From contig JAFEBB010000018.1 of NCBI GenBank assembly GCA_018266075.1, positions 1-64,000 on the forward strand: DNA of 64,000 nt, in the 5' to 3' direction. Origin of the DNA: Deltaproteobacteria bacterium. Its GTDB lineage: Bacteria > Myxococcota > Myxococcia > Myxococcales > SZAS-1. The translations under genes were made by a program, and so were the position numbers. Positions 55,898 to 64,000 of this stretch are shown here, in pieces. The notes under the pieces are model-generated. The model was not told the DNA's origin, ran no database searches, and saw only the letters and a program-made list of their open reading frames with translations. The stretch's first letter is position 1, and every line of letters begins with the position of its first letter.

Positions 55898-55962
55898 GTT
55901 TCAAAACCCTGCTTCCAGGCTCGCCGGCTGCGCCGGCTGGGTTGCCTGCGGGGTTTTGAAAC
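55898..55962. repeat. Palindromic intergenic repeat, copy 2
   Basis: It has perfect 12-bp inverted ends GTTTCAAAACCC and GGGTTTTGAAAC and a GCCGGCTGCGCCGGC core. It matches copy 1 (23881-23947) over its length. It lies between the histidine kinase and ABC ATPase genes. A weak 3'-half resemblance is at about 57215-57235. Confidence 0.75.
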
Positions 55963-56022
55963 TCGCTTCCGGCCGAAACATACTCCGCGGCACGTCCGAG
56001 CGCGGCAGAAAGCGCGTGACGA

Positions 56023-57123
56023 TCAGTGGGAGGTCAGAGCGGTTTCTGGCGCGGTCGTCGAGGGCGACTGCCCCAGCGGCAAGTCGACGATGAACGTGGT
56101 GCCCTGCCCGCTCGCGCTTCGCACGCTCACCGTGCCGCCGTGCGCCTCGGCGAGCGCGCGCACGGCCATGAGGCCCACGCCCCAACCGCGCCGCGCCGAC
56201 TGCTCCGCGCTCGGGGCCCGGAAGAACTGCTCGAAGAGCTGGGCCCGGATCTCCTCGGGGATGGCCTCGCCGTCGTTGTGCACCGAGAGCCGGGCCCCGC
56301 GCGCCGACGCGCCCACCTGCACCCGAATCGCGCCCTGCCCGTACTTGGCTGCGTTGATGCACAGGTTCTCGACGATGCGGCGGATCGAGTCGCGGTCCCA
56401 GAAGCCATCGACCGCGCCGCTGGAGCCGAGCTCGATGTTCATCTGGAAGGTCGCGCGCAGCTCGGACACCGCCTGCTGAACGAACGCCACCAGCTCCAGC
56501 GGCTGCACGTTGAGCGGGAGCCGCTTGCCCTCCACCAGCCGATACGAGTCGAGGAGATCGGTGATCATCGAGAGCGTGCGGTCGATGCCGTTGAGCGCGC
56601 GCCGCGAGAGATCGGCCGCCTCGAGCGGCGCGCCGGCCTTTCGCATCGCCAGCTGCATCGCCAACCGCGCGGCCGCGAGCGGCGTGCGCAGGTCGTGGCT
56701 CAGGGCCACCACGAAGCGCTCGCGCATGGCCCGCTCCGCCTCGAGCACCTCCACGTAGCGCTCCGCACGCCGCCTCGCCTCCGCCTCGCGAAGCCCCGCG
56801 CGCCGCCGCGACGCGCCCACCACGCTCAGCATCCCGCCCACGAAGAGGTAGAGCACGAAGCGCTCCCACGCTTGCGCCCCGACGATGCGGAACGAATCGG
56901 ACGGCGGGAGCATGTACGACACCAGCAGCGCACCCACACCCAGCGTGAAGAGCGCGGGCGGCAGCCCTTCGCGCAAGGCAACCATCACCACCGCCGCGAG
57001 CGCGAGGTAGTAGTAGGCCGTCTGCAGGGCCGCGCCGCCGACACGCGCGGCCGCGCCCGCCGCCAGCCCCAGTAGGAGCGGCAGCCCGTAGCGCCGCACC
57101 CAATCGGTGAGGTTCGTCCGCAT
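56023..57123 (-). CDS. Sensor histidine kinase with DUF4118-like membrane part
   Basis: The 366-aa protein has four hydrophobic segments in the first 105 residues, as in KdpD-type DUF4118 domains. The phosphorylated His143 is in VALSHDLRTPLAA (H-box). The ATPase domain has the N-box IVENLCINAAKYGQG and G-box RRGWGVGLMAVR. No response regulator is next to it, so it is an orphan kinase. The signal is unknown. Confidence 0.88.
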   Translation of the reverse strand: MRTNLTDWVRRYGLPLLLGLAAGAAARVGGAALQTAYYYLALAAVVMVALREGLPPALFTLGVGALLVSYMLPPSDSFRIVGAQAWERFVLYLFVGGMLSVVGASRRRAGLREAEARRRAERYVEVLEAERAMRERFVVALSHDLRTPLAAARLAMQLAMRKAGAPLEAADLSRRALNGIDRTLSMITDLLDSYRLVEGKRLPLNVQPLELVAFVQQAVSELRATFQMNIELGSSGAVDGFWDRDSIRRIVENLCINAAKYGQGAIRVQVGASARGARLSVHNDGEAIPEEIRAQLFEQFFRAPSAEQSARRGWGVGLMAVRALAEAHGGTVSVRSASGQGTTFIVDLPLGQSPSTTAPETALTSH

Positions 57124-57255
57124 GCAATCCCCGGTCGGGGCCTTACAACCCCGACGACGGCCGCGGGTTACACGCGACGTGTGACTCCACCAACCCGCTA
57201 GCAGGGTCGTGGGGCGGGGTTTCGAAGGAAGCTTCGACGCGCAGCTTCTGCAGGG

Positions 57256-57777
57256 CTACCCGCGGCGGCGCTCGAAGAGAAAGACATCGCCCAGGGTCTC
57301 GTGAATTCGCGCGCCTGCGCGCACGAAGCCCAGCTTGGTGAGCACGCGCATCGAAGCGTGGTGCCAGCTGAACGTCTCGGCCTGGACCACCTGCACCTCG
57401 ACGTGGGCGAGCGCCCAGGCCACCGCGGCGCCCACGGCCTCGACGGCGAAGCCGCGCCGCTGCGAGCCCGACTCCACGCCGTAGGCCACCTCGCACCGAC
57501 CGCCGTTCGGCTTGCCGTGGAAGATGACGCTGCCCACCACCCGCGTCGGCTCGTCTCGAGTGACCATCAGCCGGTCGCCCCAGAGGCGCGTGTCGGGATC
57601 GGCACGGATGCTGTCGAGCGAGGCGCAGAACGCTTGCTCGATGAGATCGCGGCCGGGCCACTCCGGCGGAAGCCGCGCGCCCGCGATGACCTCGGCGCGC
57701 GGACGGTCGTTGGCGAAGATCGCCTCCACGAACGGGAGCGTGATCGGCCGCAGCTCGAGCCGCGCGGTCTGGAGCAT
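57256..57777 (-). CDS. GNAT acetyltransferase, RimJ/RimL type
   Basis: The 173-aa protein begins MLQTARLELRPITLPFVEAIF and has VAYGVESGSQRRGFAVEAVGAAVAWAL, the acetyl-CoA loop (Q-x-x-G-x-A) of GNAT enzymes, then HHASMRVLTKLGFVRAG. Such enzymes acetylate N-termini or small molecules. Substrate unknown. It faces the dioxygenase-like gene divergently and follows the histidine kinase region. Confidence 0.85.
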   Translation of the reverse strand: MLQTARLELRPITLPFVEAIFANDRPRAEVIAGARLPPEWPGRDLIEQAFCASLDSIRADPDTRLWGDRLMVTRDEPTRVVGSVIFHGKPNGGRCEVAYGVESGSQRRGFAVEAVGAAVAWALAHVEVQVVQAETFSWHHASMRVLTKLGFVRAGARIHETLGDVFLFERRRG

Positions 57778-57923
57778 CTCGGTCACGCCCTCTTGGTAGC
57801 GCAGGGCCCGCGCAGATTCGAGGCGCGGTGCGTCGGTTGGCGACGCGACACCTGCAGATAGGAGTTCGCAAGGCTCACCAGCCACCCTTCCTTGCTCGCA
57901 TGCCGCGGACGGAAGGAGGCGCC

Positions 57924-58957
57924 ATGGCGCAGCCCAAACCGAGTGTGAAGCTCCCCATCGTCGAGTCGCATCCCCGCCGGGCCGTCCTGCGCGCGCTCGG
58001 GCTGGGGCTCGCTGCCGCGCCTGCGCTCGCGCTCCTCGACTGTGGCAAGGATCAAGCGCTCGCCAACGGCGGCACCACCGGTAACGGCCCGGCTCGAGCG
58101 GCGCGGCGAGCACCGGCGCGAGCGGCAGCGGCGCGACGTCGGGGAGCAGCAGCGGCTCGAGCACCGGAAGCTCGGGCAGCACGGGCGGCAGCATCGACTG
58201 GGCGAGCGGCGGAACGGCCGATCTCTCGCAGGCCACGAAGAGCTACGACCCGTTCGCGGTCGCGGGCACGAGCTGCACCGCGACGTGCGAAGCCACGCTC
58301 GGGCCGTGTTACGCGCCCACGCGCGTGGCCCAGGATGTCTCCGATGGAATCGCGGGCGTGCCCATCATGATCGCCATTCGCTTGCTGGACGAGGACTGCA
58401 ACCCGGTCACCGACGCGTCGGTCGACATCTGGCACACGCTGCCCAAGGGCATCTACTCGGGCGAAGCGGCGAACCTCGCGTTCTGCACCGACAACGACGC
58501 CGACGCCATCGCCCACGAGTACTTCCGGGGCGTGCAGTACAGCGACGCCAACGGCGTGGTGCGGTTCTTCTCGTGCTACCCGGGCTGGTACTCGAGCCGC
58601 ACGGTGCACGTGCACGTCACGGTCCGGCGCGGCAGCGGCGACTACACCGGCCAGACCGAGTTCCTCACCACCCAGCTCATCTTCGACGACACGATCTCCA
58701 CCGACATCTACGCCAAGGTCGCGGCCTACGCGCGCACGAGCTCGAGAGATACTTTCAACACCAACGATTCCGTCTTTTCGGCGTCGAACTACCAGGACTA
58801 CCTGTTCGACATGACCCGCATGGCCGATGGCTCCCTCGTCTGCGCGAAGACGCTCATCCTCCGCAAATCCACGAGCGGCGCGGTCTGCAGCGTCGGAGGC
58901 AGCGGCGGCCCCGGCGATGGCGGAATGGGCCCGCCGCCGCTTCCCGACGCCGGCTAG
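57924..58957 (+). pseudogene. Tat-exported intradiol dioxygenase-like protein, frameshifted
   Basis: The start MAQPKPSVKLPIVESHPRRAVLRALGLG is a twin-arginine signal with a lipobox LALLDC. At about 58086-58090 the reading frame shifts by one missing base (GGC-CC), after which a Ser/Gly linker and LGPCYAP...GVPIMIAIRLLDEDCNPV...SVDIWH follow. This is the intradiol ring-cleavage fold, but in place of catechol-type Tyr/His ligands only some are visible (YYPGWYSSRTVHVHV-like). It may be a real lesion or a sequencing error. Confidence 0.7.
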
Positions 58958-60606
58958 AGCGTCGCGACGTCGAGCTTCACGTCGGCCTTCGACCAGGCCT
59001 TCTCGAACTGCTTCTTCGCGTCGGCGGCGGCCTTGTCGTCGCGGCCCTCGAGCGACTTCCACAGCCCGAAGAGCGCCCAGCCACTGTGCGGGTGCTTGAC
59101 GAGATCCTCGCGGAACACGGCCTCGGCCTTGTCCTTCTGGCCCGCGCGGAGCAGCGCCGCGCCGAGCTCCACGCGAACGGGGATCGGCCACGGCGGCGGC
59201 TCGTCGTAGTGCAGCGCGTCCTCGAGCGCGGCCGCCTGCTGCAGCTCGGCGATGGCCACCTCGCGCTTGCCCTGCGCCTCGGCGATGCGCGCCGCGAGGA
59301 AGTGCTGACCGATGGCGAGAACGTCCTTCATCAAGTTCTGCGGACCAAACGTGACATCCGCCGGCACCTTCGCGACGCCCGCCTCAAAGGCTGCCTGCTC
59401 TTTCGCCGCGTCGTCGAGCTTGCCCGTGGCCGCGAACGCGAGCGCGCGCGCGAAATATGACCAATTGGTTAAGTACGCAAAGTCCGCCGGCGGCGCGGGT
59501 TCCTTGAGCAACTCGTCCCAGTGCCCAAACCGCGCGAGCGCGAAGTATGGCGGCGCGAGGAACGCATCCACGCCAGGCATGTCCTTCGCCATCGCGCGCA
59601 CCATCTCCGGCGGAAAGTGCGCGGCCATCGTGCGCGCGGCATCGATTGACGTCTTGCTGCGGCCCTCCATGCCGGAGCTGAACCAGAGGAACTGGAAGTT
59701 GTGTGCCACGTACATCGCCGCGTACACGCCCTCGGCGTGCGTCTTCCCCAGGTACTTCTGGTCCGCGACGATGGCGTCCTCGTTGGCCTTGCTGGCGTCG
59801 GCGTAGCGCCCCACGCGCAGGTACACGTGCGCGGGCATGTGCACGAGGTGGCCGGCAGCAGGCGCGAGCTTGGGCAGCTTCTCCGCCGAGGGAAGCGCCT
59901 TCTCGGGCGTGGGCGAGCCTTCCCACAAGTGAATCCAGAAGTGGTTCGCGCCGACGTGCTTCGGATCGATCTTCAACGCCGCCGACAACGCCGAAACGAT
60001 CTCGTCCGTGCCCGGGTACGGCTTGCCGTCGCGCGCCCACAAGTCCCAGGGACGAAGGTCCATCATGGATTCGGCGAACAGCGTCTGCGCGTCAGCGTCT
60101 TTCGGGTTCGCCTTCGCGATTTCACGCATGGCATCTGCGTACGCCTTGTCGCGCGCCGCCCGATCCTGACCTGGCTCGCCGTAGCGCTTCGCGAGCGCGT
60201 CGATGTACGCGCGCTCCTCCGGGCGCGTCTTCACCTCGAGCGACTGCGCCTTCTGAATCGCGGCGAGCGCTTGCTTCTCGTTGTCGGGATTCAACGGCAG
60301 GTTGATGTTCGGCCCGAGCGCGAGCGCCTCGCCCCAGGCGCACATCGCGCAGTGCGGATCGACCTGCTCGGCCTTCCGGAACGACAGCACCGCGTAGTCG
60401 TGGTTGAAGCCGTAGGTGAGGTTCAGCCCCTGGTCGAACCACTTCTGCGCCTCGGGGCTCGCGGTGATCGCGTGGTGTGCGTTGCCCATCCCCTGCAGCA
60501 GGAGCGCGGTCTGGTTGCTCGGCGGCATGTCGCCATGCATCGAACACTGCGCCTGCGCCCGCGCCGCAGAGAGCAGCGCAAGCACGAGTACGAAAGCCGA
60601 TCGCAT
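58954..60606 (-). CDS. Exported TPR-repeat protein
   Basis: The 550-aa protein has a signal peptide (MRSAFVLVLALLSAARAQA) and tetratricopeptide-like helical repeats (AVLSFRKAEQVDPHCAMCAWGEALALGPNINLPL, RVELGAALLRAGQKDKAEAVFREDLVKHP). The family is found beside DUF-type enzymes in soil bacteria; no catalytic motif was recognised. The ATG at 60606 has GAGGTG upstream; it starts three bases before the permease stop. It overlaps the preceding converging gene by three bases. It contains a TGACCAATTGGTTAA palindrome. Confidence 0.75.
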   Translation of the reverse strand: MRSAFVLVLALLSAARAQAQCSMHGDMPPSNQTALLLQGMGNAHHAITASPEAQKWFDQGLNLTYGFNHDYAVLSFRKAEQVDPHCAMCAWGEALALGPNINLPLNPDNEKQALAAIQKAQSLEVKTRPEERAYIDALAKRYGEPGQDRAARDKAYADAMREIAKANPKDADAQTLFAESMMDLRPWDLWARDGKPYPGTDEIVSALSAALKIDPKHVGANHFWIHLWEGSPTPEKALPSAEKLPKLAPAAGHLVHMPAHVYLRVGRYADASKANEDAIVADQKYLGKTHAEGVYAAMYVAHNFQFLWFSSGMEGRSKTSIDAARTMAAHFPPEMVRAMAKDMPGVDAFLAPPYFALARFGHWDELLKEPAPPADFAYLTNWSYFARALAFAATGKLDDAAKEQAAFEAGVAKVPADVTFGPQNLMKDVLAIGQHFLAARIAEAQGKREVAIAELQQAAALEDALHYDEPPPWPIPVRVELGAALLRAGQKDKAEAVFREDLVKHPHSGWALFGLWKSLEGRDDKAAADAKKQFEKAWSKADVKLDVATL

Positions 60607-60608
60607 GA

Positions 60609-62351
60609 TCACCTCGAGAGGGCGTACTTGAGCTCAGCCAGGTGGTACAGCCGCTTCCACAAGATGCGGTTGATGCCCACGACCACAATCGCCATGGTCA
60701 CGACGCCGGCCGCGAGCACGGCCATGTCGCCCTTGGCGCTGGCCTGCGAGATCACGCCGCCCAATCCGAACGCGACGTGGTTCTCGCCCTTGTAGTGCAC
60801 GTACTCGCTGATGATCGACGCGTTCCACGCGCCGCCCGCGGCCGTCACCCAGCCCGTCACGAGCTGCGGGAAGATGCCCGGCAGGTACAGCCGCTTCCAC
60901 AACTGCGCCTTGGAGAACTGGTACACCACCGCCGCCTCCTCCAGGTCGTGCGGGATGTTCATCGCGCCGGCGATGACGTTGAAGAGCACGTACCACTGCG
61001 TGCCCAACATCATGAGCACCACGGAGCTGAAGTTGAGGCCCACCCCGAGCGCGCCGAACGAAGCGAGCACGAGCGGAAAGATCATATTGGCGGGGAACGA
61101 CGCGGCGATCTGCACCACCGGCTGCAGCACACGGGAGAGCTTGGGGTTGCGACCGATGGCCACGCCCACGGGCACTGTCCAGAGCGTGCCAAGCGCCACC
61201 GCGAGCGTGGTGCGCACCAAGGTCAGGCCCGTGGCCCCAAGGATGTTGCCCCACTCCTTGCCCGATACCTGGCGCAGCAAGTCGAGGAGCTTCACCGCGC
61301 CCCACAGCGCGAGCAGTCCGAACACGCCGAAGATGGCAATTTGCAGCAAAGACTCTGCGCGCGTCGGCGCGAGCTTGTGCTTCGCAGGCGCCTTCTCCGG
61401 GCGCGCACGCTCGGGCAGCATCGACTGATAGAGATCGCGCATCGCCCGAATGATGCCGCTCTTGTGGAGCAGGTCGAGCACCCAGGAACTGGCGGCCTCG
61501 GTGGCGGCCACATCGCCCACGTTGAACTTCTCGCTCCAGGCCACGAGCGGCCGCCAGAAGAGCTGATCGACGACCACGATCATCAAAATCATGGCGACGA
61601 TGGCGGCGAACATCGCGCCGGTGTCACCGCGGTCGGTGGCCACGCTCATGTACGAGCCAATGCCGGGCAAGCGGAAGTCCTTGTCGCCGAGCACCATGGC
61701 TTCGCTCGCGGAGAGGAAGAACCAGCCGCCCGCCATGGACATCATGCCGTTCCATACCAACCCCACGGTGCTGAACGGCAGCTCCAGCTTGCTGAAGGTG
61801 CGCCACCAGCCAAAGCGGTAGAGCTTCGCCGCCTCCACCAGCTCCGGCGGGATGTTCAGGAGCGAGTGGTAGAAGCTGAAGGTCATGTTCCACGCTTGCC
61901 CGGTGAAGATGAAGATCACCGAGGACAGCTCCAGGCCGATGTTGGAGTGCGGGAAGACCGCAACCAGCGTGAGCAGCACCGCGGGCATGAAGCCCAGCAC
62001 CGGAATCGACTGGAGGATGTCGAGGAGCGGGATGAGCACGCGCTCCGCGGCGCGGTTCTTGGCGGCCACGTAGCCGTACACGAGCGTGAAGAAGAACGAG
62101 AGCGCGAACGCCGCGAAGCCGCGCATCAACGAGTAGAAGGTGTACTTGGGCAGCACGGCGATGGAGAGATCGATTTCCACCACCGGCCGGTGCGGTCCGG
62201 TCCACTCGCCAGCGAAGTGGGTGACGCCCCACACCATCGCGCCCACCGCCGCGAGCACGAGCGGATCCACCCAGGTCACCTGGCGCGGAATCGCGCGCGT
62301 GAGCGCGAGCAAGGGCTGCCGGAGCGTCTTGAAGGGGCTGAGGGTTGCCAT
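60609..62351 (-). CDS. Duplicated ABC permease (two fused permease domains)
   Basis: The 580-aa protein has two BPD-transport (permease) domains in tandem with about 12 hydrophobic segments. Both contain the EAA loop pattern: IPPELVEAAKLYRFGWWRTFSKLELPF and IPHDLEEAAVVYQFSKAQLWKRLYLPG. It is the fused permease of the anion (sulfonate/nitrate/taurine) type. It probably works with the AAA-associated ATPase at 54549. No substrate-binding protein is present in the window. Confidence 0.88.
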   Translation of the reverse strand: MATLSPFKTLRQPLLALTRAIPRQVTWVDPLVLAAVGAMVWGVTHFAGEWTGPHRPVVEIDLSIAVLPKYTFYSLMRGFAAFALSFFFTLVYGYVAAKNRAAERVLIPLLDILQSIPVLGFMPAVLLTLVAVFPHSNIGLELSSVIFIFTGQAWNMTFSFYHSLLNIPPELVEAAKLYRFGWWRTFSKLELPFSTVGLVWNGMMSMAGGWFFLSASEAMVLGDKDFRLPGIGSYMSVATDRGDTGAMFAAIVAMILMIVVVDQLFWRPLVAWSEKFNVGDVAATEAASSWVLDLLHKSGIIRAMRDLYQSMLPERARPEKAPAKHKLAPTRAESLLQIAIFGVFGLLALWGAVKLLDLLRQVSGKEWGNILGATGLTLVRTTLAVALGTLWTVPVGVAIGRNPKLSRVLQPVVQIAASFPANMIFPLVLASFGALGVGLNFSSVVLMMLGTQWYVLFNVIAGAMNIPHDLEEAAVVYQFSKAQLWKRLYLPGIFPQLVTGWVTAAGGAWNASIISEYVHYKGENHVAFGLGGVISQASAKGDMAVLAAGVVTMAIVVVGINRILWKRLYHLAELKYALSR

Positions 62352-62468
62352 GACCCCACCTGCCGTGGCGTGAACCTGCGAGCTTTGTGCGCCCGTCGGT
62401 GGAATCGGTCAATCGAAAATGGCGTGATCGGCATCGACGCGCGCGGGCACAACCCCTAGGCTGCCGCG

Positions 62469-63779
62469 ATGCTCGCTGCCACCGCCGCGCTCCTGCTGGC
62501 CGCCGCGCCCATCCAGCTGCACGCGCAGCGCAGCCAGCTTCCCAACGGGCTCACGGTCATCCTCGCCGAGGACCATCAAGTGCCGGGCGTGGCCGTGCTC
62601 ATGACCTACAAGGTCGGCTCGCGCGACGAGGCGCCGGGCCGCACCGGCTTCGCGCACCTCTTCGAGCACCTGATGTTCATGGGCTCGGTGCACGTGCCCT
62701 ACCCCCAGTTCGACACGCTCCAGGAAGCGCACGGCGGCCAGAACAACGCCGACACCGGCAACGATCACACGCGCTACTACGAGTGGGGGCCGTCGAATTT
62801 GCTCGAGACGTTCCTCTGGCAAGAAGCAGATCGCCTGGCGACGCTGCCCGACGCGATGACCGAAGAGAAGGTCTCGCGCCAGCGCGACGTGGTGCTCAAC
62901 GAGCGCCGCGAGAGCTACGAGAACCAGCCGTACGGCATGGCGGAGGTCTCCGTCGCGGAGCACGTGTTTCCACCGGGGCACCCGTATCACTGGCCCGTGA
63001 TTGGCTATCCGAAGGATCTCGAGGCCGCGTCGAAGGAAGACGTGGTCGCCTTCTTTCGCCGCTTCTACACGCCGACCAACGCCATTCTGACCATCGTCGG
63101 CGACTTCAAGCCCGAGCAGGCGCACGCGTGGATCGAGCAGTACTTCGGCTGGATGCCCGCGCATCCGGCGGACCGCGCGAAGGGGCCGCCCGAGCCCGTG
63201 CTCGCGCAGCCTGCGTCGCAAGAGCTGCCGGACAAGGTGGAGCTGCCCAAGGCCGTGCTCGCGTGGCACTCGCCCGCTTCCGACACCCCCGGCGATGCCG
63301 CCGCGCAGCTGCTCGCGCAGGTGCTCGCGGGCTCGAAGGCGTCGCGCCTGTATCGCGCGCTCGTGTACGAGCAGCGCATCGCCCAGGACGTCTCGGCCGA
63401 TCAGAACTCCATGAAGCTCGGCTCCATCTTCGAAGTCGACCTCCTCGCGAGCCCCGGCCACACCGCAGCCGAGCAGATCGCCGCGTTCGATCCGGTGCTC
63501 GCGTCGCTCGCTGAGAAAGGTCCCACCCAGGCCGAGCTCGACGCCGCCAAGCTCGACGTGCGCACCTCGCTCGCGCGCGCCGCCGAGCCCCTCGTGTCGC
63601 GTGCGCTGCTGATGGAGCGACTGGAAGAGGCCTATTCCGATCCGACCGCGATCGATCGCGAGCTGGCGCGCTACGAGAGCCAGACCGTGGAGAGCGTCCG
63701 CGACGCGGCGCGCGCGCTGCGCGACCAGAACCACTTCACCCTCACCTTCAAGCCGTCGAAGGAGGCGGAGAGCCCGTGA
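62469..63779 (+). CDS. M16 family zinc peptidase (active-type subunit)
   Basis: The 436-aa protein has a signal peptide (MLAATAALLLAAAPIQLHA) and the inverted zinc motif HLFEH (His63, Glu66, His67), with the distal Glu near residue 145 (LNERRES). It is an insulinase/pitrilysin-type metalloprotease, usually periplasmic in myxobacteria. The next gene, overlapping by four bases, is also M16-like. In such pairs one protein is active and the other is a non-catalytic partner. Confidence 0.9.
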   Translation: MLAATAALLLAAAPIQLHAQRSQLPNGLTVILAEDHQVPGVAVLMTYKVGSRDEAPGRTGFAHLFEHLMFMGSVHVPYPQFDTLQEAHGGQNNADTGNDHTRYYEWGPSNLLETFLWQEADRLATLPDAMTEEKVSRQRDVVLNERRESYENQPYGMAEVSVAEHVFPPGHPYHWPVIGYPKDLEAASKEDVVAFFRRFYTPTNAILTIVGDFKPEQAHAWIEQYFGWMPAHPADRAKGPPEPVLAQPASQELPDKVELPKAVLAWHSPASDTPGDAAAQLLAQVLAGSKASRLYRALVYEQRIAQDVSADQNSMKLGSIFEVDLLASPGHTAAEQIAAFDPVLASLAEKGPTQAELDAAKLDVRTSLARAAEPLVSRALLMERLEEAYSDPTAIDRELARYESQTVESVRDAARALRDQNHFTLTFKPSKEAESP

Positions 63780-64000
63780 GAGCGCTCGCCTTCGCCATCT
63801 TCGCGTTCGCGCTCGCGGCGTGCAGCCATGCCGAGCCCACGCCGGATGCCAAGTCGGATGGCTCGGCCGTCCTCGCGAAGGCGCCGCAGGTTGGCCCGCT
63901 GCCCGCGTTCCAGGCGCCCGTGCCCACCGCGCAGACGCTGCCCAATGGCCTGACGCTCATCGTGCTCGAGCGACCCGGTGCGCCGCTGGAGACCATCATC
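63776..64000 (+). CDS. M16-like lipoprotein, N-terminal part (cut by window edge)
   Basis: 75 codons are present. It starts with GTG (VRALAFAIFAFALAAC), a lipoprotein signal overlapping the end of the previous gene by four bases. It continues with AQTLPNGLTLIVLERPGAPLETI, the M16 N-terminus. It is likely the non-catalytic partner; the zinc motif region is outside the window. Confidence 0.85.
   Translation, partial: MRALAFAIFAFALAACSHAEPTPDAKSDGSAVLAKAPQVGPLPAFQAPVPTAQTLPNGLTLIVLERPGAPLETII

Overview
The window is high-GC DNA from a member of the Myxococcota, probably the Myxococcus/Archangium side (Cystobacterineae). This rests on three observations. There is a MYXO-CTERM-type C-terminus on a secreted protein (36502-38445). 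There are many lipoproteins with Ser/Thr/Gly-rich linkers. And there is an operon matching, gene for gene, the exoA-I spore-coat polysaccharide operon known from Myxococcus xanthus. No rRNA, tRNA, CRISPR array, prophage or insertion sequence was seen.

Layout. 1-3313: str operon on the minus strand (rpsL-rpsG-fusA-tuf, tuf cut by the window edge) with a sigma-70-like promoter and a leader hairpin. 3550-8352: a propeller lipoprotein, an MFS exporter, a Cys-rich lipoprotein, a DUF1015 protein and a DUF2505 protein. 8370-9992: an ABC-F ATPase. 10035-28005: about 18 kb of tightly packed minus-strand genes for a Wzx-dependent surface polysaccharide. In transcription order these are exoA (OPX), exoB (beta-barrel), exoC (chain-length protein), exoD (BY-kinase), exoE (initiating sugar transferase), exoF (YvcK-like), exoG/exoH/exoI (acyltransferase, aminotransferase, acyltransferase), a NodB deacetylase, a Wzx flippase, two left-handed beta-helix acyltransferases, a glycosyltransferase, an asparagine synthetase and a second glycosyltransferase. 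A good sigma-54 (-24/-12) match lies just upstream of exoA. No Wzy polymerase is visible.

28283-42402: mixed housekeeping and metabolism: ferredoxin, cupredoxin, PHA-system protein, RNase III, MeaB next to an acyl-CoA dehydrogenase, DedA, cNMP-binding protein, gamma-carbonic anhydrase, a MYXO-CTERM protein, a bifunctional-nuclease-domain protein overlapping miaB, an aldo/keto reductase and a methyltransferase. 42403-54543: secreted and lipoprotein genes, two more enzymes and a decayed Asp-box protein gene (50071-50815) with a nonsense and a frameshift lesion. 54549-64000: an ABC ATPase with a C-terminal AAA-associated domain and, about 4.7 kb away, its likely duplicated permease (no binding protein); between them a histidine kinase, a GNAT enzyme, a frameshifted Tat-exported intradiol dioxygenase-like gene and a TPR protein; then two M16 peptidase genes, the last cut by the edge.

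Between genes there are REP-like hairpins (GTGGGAG or GTAGGAG head, stems that differ by compensatory changes), a second palindromic repeat at 23881 and 55898, and two long inverted repeats at 28577 and 29995. Several AT-rich TTAACC...GGTTAA palindromes lie inside genes and force rare TTA codons.
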